Assembly: GCF_027923225.1 (NCBI RefSeq)
Contig: NZ_BSDI01000017.1
Location: 124,001 to 188,000, forward strand
Direction: 5' to 3'
Origin: Phytohabitans aurantiacus
GTDB lineage: Bacteria > Actinomycetota > Actinomycetes > Mycobacteriales > Micromonosporaceae
Length of the DNA: 64,000 nt
Within the stretch, counting starts at the first letter, position 1; every line of letters starts with the position of its first letter. The notes beneath the pieces are model-generated. The model saw only the letters and a list, made by a program, of their open reading frames with translations, searched no databases and was not told the origin of the DNA. Made by a program: the position numbers and the translations under genes. Of the stretch, positions 58,267-64,000 are shown piece after piece.

Positions 58267-60597
58267 GTGGTGCTGTCGGATGTCGACACGGTGGAGGATC
58301 TGGCGCGGGTGTTGCGCCACTTGCGCCGCAGGGAGGCGCGGGAGCGGTCTTTGCCGGAGTTGACCTATCGTGAGTTGGCTGCCAAGACCGGCTGGTCGGT
58401 GAGTGTCATCGGCGGCTACTTCTCCGGGCAGATCCTGCCGTCGACGAGCCGTTTCGACACGCTGATCAGGTTGCTCGGCACCACCGTGGCGGAGCAGGGG
58501 ATGCTGGCCACCGCGCGGGACCGGGTGGCCGAACGCCGGACCGCGCCGCGCCGGCAGGGTGCCCAGGCGGCACGGCCGGCCGACGAGGATCCGGCGGTCA
58601 CCGGCCACGTCCGCCGATCCCGCCCCACGGTGCCGCGGCAGCTGCCCGCCGTCGCACCGGCGTTCGCCGGTCGAGTGGAGCAACTGGCCGCGCTGGACGC
58701 GCTGCTGGCCGGGCCAGGCACGCGAGTCGCGGCCCTGTCGGGTACAGCCGGGGTGGGCAAGACCATGATCGCCGCGCATTGGGCGCACCGGGTGGTGGAC
58801 GCCTTTCCGGACGGCCAGCTATACGTCAACCTGCGTGGCTTCGACCCGACCGGTACGCCGGTGGAGCCGGCCGCCGCGCTGCATGGCTTCCTCGTCGCGC
58901 TCGGCGTGCCCGCCGCGCAGATTCCGGCCGAGGCAGACGAGCGGATCGCCCTCTACCGCAGCCTGCTGGCCACCCGCCAGATACTGATCCTGCTGGACAA
59001 CGCCGCGGACGCCGCACAGGTCCGCCCGCTGCTGCCCGGCTCGTCCGGCTGCGCGGTGATCGTCACGAGCCGACACCGGCTGACCGGCCTGGTTGCCGTC
59101 GATGGCGCTCGGGCGATCGGGCTGGCGGTAATGTCCACTGAGGAGGCGACCGAGATGCTCGCCGCCCGACTCGGCCCCGCCCGCGTCGCCGCACACCCCG
59201 ACGCGGTGGACCAGATCATCGACCGCTGCGGCGGTCTCCCGCTCGGCCTGGCCGTCGCCGCGGCGCGGGCGGTCGCCGACGAAGTGCCGCTGCCTCGGCT
59301 CGCCGCCGAGCTCGGACGCCCCCTCGACGCACTCGCCACCGGCGACGCGGCCGCCGACGTGCGCAGCGTGCTGTCATGGTCGTACCGGCTACTGCCGGAC
59401 GGCGCCGCCCGCATGTTCCGGCTGCTCGGCGTCCACCCCGGACCCGACATCGGGATCGCCGCGGCGGCCAGCCTCGCCGCCGTCCCAGCCACCACCGCCG
59501 AAGCGCTGCTGCGCGAGCTGACCCGCGCCAACCTGCTCACCGAGCACCGCCCCGGCCGGTTCGCCTGCCACGACCTGCTCCGCGCCTACGCCGTCGAACT
59601 CGCCGCCACGTGCGACACCGACGACGCGCTCGCCCGGGTCCTGGACCACTACACACGCACCGCGCACACCGCCGCAATGCTGCTCGATCCGCTGCGCGAC
59701 CAGGTCGAACCACCGCCGCCGATCGCCGGCGCCCAACCGGAGCCGCTCACCGACACCACCGCCGCTCTGACCTGGTACGCCGCCGAGTACCAAATCCTCA
59801 CCGCCGCGACCGAGGCGGCGCGGGCACACGGCCTCCCCGCCCACGCCCGCCACCTCGCCTGGACGGTCGGGTCGTTTCAAAACCTGCGCAGCTATTGGCA
59901 AGACTGGCTCGCCGGGCTGCGGATCGCGCTGACCGCAGCCGACCAGTTCGACGACCGTGCGTGGCTCGCCCGAATCCACCTCGCCCTCATCGGCGTGTAC
60001 GCCTGGCTGGGCCGTTACGACGACAGCCGCGACCACGCCCGCCAGGCGCTCGACCTTTACCGCGAGCTGGGTGACATCGTGGGCCAGGCACGCTGCCACC
60101 GCAACCTCTGCCTGACCTTCGAACGTGAAGGACGCCCCCACGACGCCCTCGAACACGCCATCCGCAGCCGCGACCTGCTACGCGGCACCAACGACCGGGC
60201 CAGACTGGCGTACGCGTACAACTCGGTCGGCTGGTACCACGCCCTGGTCGGCGAGTTCGAGACGGCGCTGACCAACTGCCAGGAGGCGATCAGGCAGCTG
60301 CGCCTCACCGGTGACCGGCGCAACCAGGCCACCACCTGGGACAGCGTCGGATACGCCCACCACCATCTGGGCCGCTACGACGACGCGCTGGACAGCTACC
60401 GGCGCGCCCTCGATCTGTTCCGCGAGTTCGGCGACAGGTGCTTCGAGGCCTACACACTGGACCACGTCGGCGACACCCACCATGCCATGGGCGACAACCT
60501 CGCCGCACGTGAAGCGTGGCAGACCGCGGCGACCATACTCGACGAACTGGAACACCGCCGGGCGGCCGAGATTCGCGCCAAAGCCGCGGCCATCTGA
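58267..60597 (+). CDS. XRE-HTH/NB-ARC/TPR regulator (STAND ATPase)
   Basis: A 776-residue cytoplasmic protein. Residues about 1-75 carry an XRE-like HTH (LTYRELAAKTGWSVSVIGGY). An NB-ARC ATPase follows: Walker A ALSGTAGVGKTMIA, Walker B QILILLDNAADAAQV, VIVTSRHRLTG sensor 1 and CGGLPLGLAVAAARA (GLPL). TPR-like helices fill the C-terminal half (GRYDDSRDHARQALDLYREL, NSVGWYHALVGEFETALTNC, GRYDDALDSYRRALDLFREF). This is the actinobacterial AfsR-like design with an XRE head in place of a SARP. A ligand would trigger oligomerisation and gene control. GTG 58267 is chosen as the first start giving the family N-terminus. Confidence 0.9.
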   Translation: MVLSDVDTVEDLARVLRHLRRREARERSLPELTYRELAAKTGWSVSVIGGYFSGQILPSTSRFDTLIRLLGTTVAEQGMLATARDRVAERRTAPRRQGAQAARPADEDPAVTGHVRRSRPTVPRQLPAVAPAFAGRVEQLAALDALLAGPGTRVAALSGTAGVGKTMIAAHWAHRVVDAFPDGQLYVNLRGFDPTGTPVEPAAALHGFLVALGVPAAQIPAEADERIALYRSLLATRQILILLDNAADAAQVRPLLPGSSGCAVIVTSRHRLTGLVAVDGARAIGLAVMSTEEATEMLAARLGPARVAAHPDAVDQIIDRCGGLPLGLAVAAARAVADEVPLPRLAAELGRPLDALATGDAAADVRSVLSWSYRLLPDGAARMFRLLGVHPGPDIGIAAAASLAAVPATTAEALLRELTRANLLTEHRPGRFACHDLLRAYAVELAATCDTDDALARVLDHYTRTAHTAAMLLDPLRDQVEPPPPIAGAQPEPLTDTTAALTWYAAEYQILTAATEAARAHGLPAHARHLAWTVGSFQNLRSYWQDWLAGLRIALTAADQFDDRAWLARIHLALIGVYAWLGRYDDSRDHARQALDLYRELGDIVGQARCHRNLCLTFEREGRPHDALEHAIRSRDLLRGTNDRARLAYAYNSVGWYHALVGEFETALTNCQEAIRQLRLTGDRRNQATTWDSVGYAHHHLGRYDDALDSYRRALDLFREFGDRCFEAYTLDHVGDTHHAMGDNLAAREAWQTAATILDELEHRRAAEIRAKAAAI

Positions 60598-60663
60598 CAC
60601 CCCGGCCGTCACTTTGTTCCACCCAAGCGCCCGACGAGTGTCGGCTCGCCCGGTCATGGGAAC

Positions 60664-60993
60664 AACAGCCGGACGAGCCGAACATTCTGGCCAGCGGCAA
60701 AGCGGACAGCCGGGCTGGGCCGTATCCGTTGTCCTCGCCGACCTCGTCGCCGCCAAGGATCGCGGCGTCGGCCGCTGCTTCACCCATCGCCCAGGCGGTG
60801 CCGGTAAGCAGGTAGTGAATGCCGTGCCAGGACTTGTCCAGATCCGGCTTGGTGCTACAGGAACCAGCGCCGGACTCACCATCGCCCAACGTGCCGAGCA
60901 GGAACAACAGCTCCAGGGCGTCGAAAAGTACCGCATCCGCGTCTGGCCAGATCCTCGGCTCAGGTAACCGCGAGAATTCCACCGTCTGGCTGG
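60664..60993 (-). pseudogene. DUF1877 (YfbM-like) gene fragment
   Basis: The minus-strand frame has DLDKSWHGIHYLLTGTAWAM, ILGGDEVGEDNGYGPARLSA, the core of the DUF1877 family. The C-terminal third of the family is missing after ALPLARMF and the N-terminal part is short. The frame is open but blends into unrelated sequence on both sides. A remnant. Confidence 0.6.
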
Positions 60994-61008
60994 ACGGACG
61001 GTTCGGCA

Positions 61009-61557
61009 TCATGCCTGAGGTTCCGCCCCAGCCATCTGCGCGTCGGGACGAAACAACGCCGCGCAGAACAGCAACGCGGACAGCACCGTCATCCCCGCAA
61101 CCCCCACATAGAGACCCCAGCCCGGAGCCATATCGAGCCCCGACGAGTGGTAGACGAGCAGCTCGTCTCGAACGACGCCGCCCACGCCAACCGACGCCCC
61201 GTCGCTCGCCGTCCAACCCAACCCCCGCCCAGTACCGAGCGGACCGATACCTACCCACCGAACCACCGCAACCAGCAAACCCGCCAAGCAGCAGGCGAAC
61301 GGAACCCAACGCAGCCGACCCCGCAACGGCGGCACACGGTCCAGCGACAGCCAGCCAACCACTGCCACCACACACAGGACGAGCCCGACGGCCCACCACA
61401 CCGACGCCCGCCAGGCCGAGACGTCCAAAGCGTCATACCGAACATCACTGCCCCCGCCGACAGCCCACCGGGTCCGCCACCACGGCCCCATGCTGACGGC
61501 AAGTACGAAAATCCCGGTTACCACGACCGATTGGCGCAGCCACCCCCGGTATCGCAT
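61009..61557 (-). CDS. Four-helix membrane protein
   Basis: A 182-residue protein with four hydrophobic segments: VVVTGIFVLAVSMGPWW (10-26), VWWAVGLVLCVVAVVGWLSL (about 53-72), FACCLAGLLVAVVRWVG (about 87-103) and LYVGVAGMTVLSALLFCAAL (about 149-168). The loop between helices 3 and 4 is Gly-rich. ATG 61557 is used. There is no known family and no partner gene. Confidence 0.65.
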   Translation of the reverse strand: MRYRGWLRQSVVVTGIFVLAVSMGPWWRTRWAVGGGSDVRYDALDVSAWRASVWWAVGLVLCVVAVVGWLSLDRVPPLRGRLRWVPFACCLAGLLVAVVRWVGIGPLGTGRGLGWTASDGASVGVGGVVRDELLVYHSSGLDMAPGWGLYVGVAGMTVLSALLFCAALFRPDAQMAGAEPQA

Positions 61558-61811
61558 GCCAGTCACTCTACAGACGCACCTCCCGTGGGAGGGACTGTAA
61601 AAGATCGGCTCTGCAACCGGTACGGAGACTGGCTTCTGGGACGACGGCCGACCCGCACCCTGACCCGACGACATTGACCGCTGGCATCCCGAAACCCGTG
61701 AGGCTACCAGCGAACGCGGGTCTTCGAACTTGACCGGGCTGAGGTAGGTCCAGGGGGATCGCGCAGGCTTGGGGCCCCGACCGCGAGTGGTGAACAGCCA
61801 GGCACACTCAC

Positions 61812-62200
61812 GTGGTGAGTGAGGAGATGTCCGTCTTCGACGGCGCGCGCCAAGCGATCATGTCGTGCCAGGGCTATGGACTGGAGTCGCTGTCGTTGTC
61901 GATCATCGGGGCGGCCGATGCGTTGGAGATCGGACTTCGGTGGGTCCTGCGAAACCAGACGTCACCCTGTCAATTCGCAACATCTACTACCTCGCCATGC
62001 ATAGGCTGCCCGGCGGCGACATCCCGTTCTTCGACCTCGAAGCGACGACGCTGGCTCCTGACGAGCCCTGGCCGGAAGATCTGCCGAACCCTATCGTGAC
62101 CGCGGATGCCTTACCGCCGCTGCTGTGGATCCGAGGTCAAGGGCCAGCGAACTTCGCTGTTGTCGCCGCTGTCGTCACCGTCTTGTCTGAGGTTCGATGA
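61812..62200 (+). pseudogene. Frameshifted conserved hypothetical gene
   Basis: The first frame (GTG 61812 or ATG 61827) reads MSVFDGARQAIMSCQGYGLE then SLSLSIIGAADALEIGL. Around 61935-61960 the protein-like sequence moves to another frame: KPDVTLSIRNIYYLAMHRLP, FFDLEATTLAPDEPWPEDLP, NPIVTADALPPLLWIRGQGP and a hydrophobic end, stopping at 62200. A one-base change explains the two halves. Function unknown. Confidence 0.5.
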
Positions 62201-62492
62201 GCACCAGCCGCTTGCCGATGCGGGGCCTTCGGCATGTGCTCGGGATGCTGACTGTCCTGCATGGACATACCCGCGACCCTACGTGATCATGGCTGCGCAC
62301 GCTGAACCCCACGGCCGCACAGTAACCGGGCGGCTGTCCCGATCCAGGTGCGCTTGGATCTCAAGCTGACGGCGGATCTGGACCAGCTGCGCATATCTCG
62401 TGGCGTGCACGCGGATGGGTGCACGTCGGTGGGTTGCGTGCTGTCACCGCTTGGCGGTCAAGACTGGGCGGGGGTTGTGCGGTGGCGCACGG

Positions 62493-63047
62493 TCAGGTCC
62501 GAGGCGTTGTGTCTGGTGGATAAAGTCTGAAGAAGCGGCTGATTCGCTGTGTGCCGTCGGTTCGAAACCACCGGTCTTGCCGGGCGGGTAGCTCGGTCGC
62601 GCCGAGCTTGAGTATTGCCGCGGCGGAGCGTGCGTTGCGTTCGTCGGTGCGTAACTGCACCCAGTTCGCGCCGCATGCGAAGGCGGCGTCGATCATCAAG
62701 TCCTTTGTCCGCCGATTGACGTCGGTGCCCCACAACGGCGGTGACAGGTACGTGGCGCCGATCTCCAGACCGGCGTCGTCCGTGGGATCGAAGATGAAGG
62801 AGCTGGTGCCGGCCACGTGCTCGGCGACGTCGATGACCCAGGTGGATCGCAGGCCACCGGTCAGTCGTCTGGCAAGTCGGGTACCGAGTGCAGTGGCGGA
62901 GGCTGGCGCTCCGCCAGGGATGTGCTGCCAGACGATCGGGTCGTGTAGCGCTTCGAACAGGGCTGGAGCGTCCCGCACCGGGTTGTATGGACGCAACGTC
63001 AGGTCGCCGTCGACCATCGCGGTGCGCAGGGTCAAGGGCCAGTCCAT
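62493..63047 (-). CDS. GNAT-family N-acetyltransferase (RimJ/RimL-like)
   Basis: A 184-residue acetyltransferase: DLTLRPYNPVRDAPALFEAL as strand 1, STWVIDVAEHVAGTSSFIFD central strands, LEIGATYLSPPLWGTDVNRR with the acetyl-CoA pyrophosphate loop, and WVQLRTDERNARSAAAILKL the last core helix. A DUF4166-free, plain GNAT fold. It would acetylate an amine or protein N-terminus. ATG 63047 starts MDWPLTLRTAM; the longer frame upstream is Arg-rich and unlikely. It is 153 bp downstream of the hypothetical gene at 63200 on the same strand. Confidence 0.88.
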   Translation of the reverse strand: MDWPLTLRTAMVDGDLTLRPYNPVRDAPALFEALHDPIVWQHIPGGAPASATALGTRLARRLTGGLRSTWVIDVAEHVAGTSSFIFDPTDDAGLEIGATYLSPPLWGTDVNRRTKDLMIDAAFACGANWVQLRTDERNARSAAAILKLGATELPARQDRWFRTDGTQRISRFFRLYPPDTTPRT

Positions 63048-63199
63048 CAAGCCATCATCCGCGCATTGCCGTCGGTTGCTGCATGACCTGCGCTTGTCGG
63101 GTGTACTTCGTGGAGGGTGCCCGAGTACGGGCGGGTACCGGTGTCGTGAGCGGCTGTCGTCAGCAAGCGTCGCCCGCCGGCCCAGCAGCGGACGCCGAC

Positions 63200-63706
63200 T
63201 TACCCCGGGCCGGGTTGGTCTTCTGGAAACACCGCGCCACCCGCACCCATGAGCGGTGGCCGTTTCAACTCCACGCCGATGGCCTGGCACGTCGCCGCAA
63301 CCGCGGCGAGCTTCACGTCGCCGACTGCGGTGTCGACTGGCGCGTCCACGATCTGGGTGACGGTCACCAGGTAGCTGGTGGCGTCATCGCCGCGGCGCCG
63401 CAGCGCGTACCGTGCGCCGTCGACCGCCTCGGCCACCAACCGTCGATCAGCCGGGGAGTCGACAGCCGCGGTCGGGCCGTAGACCTCTCGCCGTCGCCGG
63501 GCGAGAATCCCATCCAAAACGGCGACGTCGTCGTGCTCAGCGGGCTCGGCCCGAACTGCGACCTGTGCCCAGTGGGGTATGCCGCCAACGATCTGTCTGA
63601 GCCGGAACGAGCCTTCCACGACCTGATCGTAGAGTGGCGAGCAACCGGCGTTCGTATCCGCAGAAGCCCAGAGCCATTCGCCGCCCCACCGCGATCGGCT
63701 TGTCAT
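63200..63706 (-). CDS. Hypothetical protein
   Basis: A 168-residue protein with even composition and clear periodicity: WLWASADTNAGCSPLYDQVV, LDGILARRRREVYGPTAAVD, RYALRRRGDDATSYLVTVTQ, VDTAVGDVKLAAVAATCQAI. It has no signal peptide or membrane helix. No family is recognised. ATG 63706 has no strong ribosome site. It may be co-transcribed with the acetyltransferase gene downstream. Confidence 0.55.
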   Translation of the reverse strand: MTSRSRWGGEWLWASADTNAGCSPLYDQVVEGSFRLRQIVGGIPHWAQVAVRAEPAEHDDVAVLDGILARRRREVYGPTAAVDSPADRRLVAEAVDGARYALRRRGDDATSYLVTVTQIVDAPVDTAVGDVKLAAVAATCQAIGVELKRPPLMGAGGAVFPEDQPGPG

Positions 63707-63843
63707 GGATGGTTATCGCTGTGTGTCACGGCCGACCTCTGGCAGCGCCGCTCAGCTCGCAGCCGAACCTGGGGATAGGAGCGTTCTGAATAGCGTTCCT
63801 GGCGTACCCGCTTCAGCCACACGGAGGTGACCAGGAACTGGGT

Positions 63844-64000
63844 TCAGGTGATCTTCTGGACGTGCGAGGTTGCGGTGGAGAGTGGCTCGCCGTCCTGGCT
63901 TACGGTGTGGAGTTCGGGGATTTCCCGTCCTTTGCCGTCGACAAGGATGGAGTGTGGCTCGCCTGGGGCGAAGGCGTGTCGCTCGCCCCATTGACGCAAG
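63844..64000 (-). CDS. C-terminal part of an unidentified protein, 5' end outside window
   Basis: The last 51 codons are in the window and end at the TGA complement at 63844-63846. They read RQWGERHAFAPGEPHSILVD then GKGREIPELHTVSQDGEPLS and TATSHVQKIT. Codon use has the high third-position GC of a real gene. The family is not recognised. Confidence 0.5.
   Translation of the reverse strand, partial: LRQWGERHAFAPGEPHSILVDGKGREIPELHTVSQDGEPLSTATSHVQKIT

Noticed and set aside
1..64000. Long open frames antisense or out of phase to most genes
   Set aside because: High-GC DNA opens such frames by chance. Their translations are Arg/Pro/Ala/Gly-rich and overlap well-supported genes fully.
1..64000. 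CRISPR arrays, tRNA or rRNA genes, prophage
   Set aside because: No regularly spaced identical repeats, no cloverleaf-like sequence and no phage structural genes were seen.

Overview
The window is high-GC DNA with the gene content of a filamentous actinobacterium: SARP and LuxR-type regulators, NarL-type two-component systems, DinB/mycothiol-type proteins, a STAND regulator, many GTG/TTG starts with GGAGG-like ribosome sites, and secreted CBM2 and LPXTG proteins. Micromonosporaceae or a near relative fits best, but nothing here fixes the genus. There is no rRNA, tRNA, CRISPR array, phage block or intact insertion sequence. The density of broken genes suggests a variable chromosomal region.

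Region 1 (1-10.1 kb): a partial family 2 glycosyltransferase, a polytopic membrane protein, a sugar-nucleotide epimerase, a DUF1996 exported protein with an internal duplication, a methyltransferase, a flavodoxin-like oxidoreductase, a SARP regulator, a small exported protein and a vanadium-haloperoxidase-like exported protein. Several intergenic gaps carry CGTAAG/CGTAG-type repeats spaced exactly 11 bp, the spacing SARP proteins recognise, so part of this block may be one regulon.

Region 2 (10.2-25.3 kb): a TetR repressor diverges from a 77-codon ORF plus a medium-chain dehydrogenase. The gap holds two operators that closely resemble tetO1 and tetO2 of Tn10. Then come a NarL-type kinase/regulator pair, a DUF418 membrane protein, an ABC exporter, an LPXTG surface protein, a large LuxR-family ATPase, a RibD-like reductase, a class C beta-lactamase-fold hydrolase and an aldo/keto reductase.

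Region 3 (25.3-40.4 kb): a GH10 xylanase gene of clearly lower GC content, with a CGAAACTTTCG palindrome upstream. It is followed by a zone of gene wreckage (fragments of a TetR regulator, SnoaL-like protein, GDSL hydrolase, GNATs, DJ-1/PfpI protein, carboxylesterase and histidine kinase). Intact genes among the wreckage include an NmrA-like reductase, a P-loop kinase, an alpha/beta hydrolase, a nucleotidyltransferase, a DUF2000-DinB fusion, a Leu/Val dehydrogenase divergent from an Lrp regulator, and a GNAT-methyltransferase pair.

Region 4 (40.4-47.6 kb): an orphan NarL regulator, a PHM-like copper monooxygenase lipoprotein, a second kinase/regulator pair, and a divergent ABC operon in which one permease carries a large extracytoplasmic domain and the last gene is a 36-residue membrane peptide.

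Region 5 (47.6-64 kb): mostly small or orphan genes (beta-propeller protein, small membrane proteins, S24/S26-like protein, HAD-like protein, NUDIX hydrolase, two 35-36-residue secreted or membrane peptides), an IS630 remnant, an FN3-FN3-CBM2 secreted protein, a large XRE/NB-ARC/TPR regulator, and more gene fragments.
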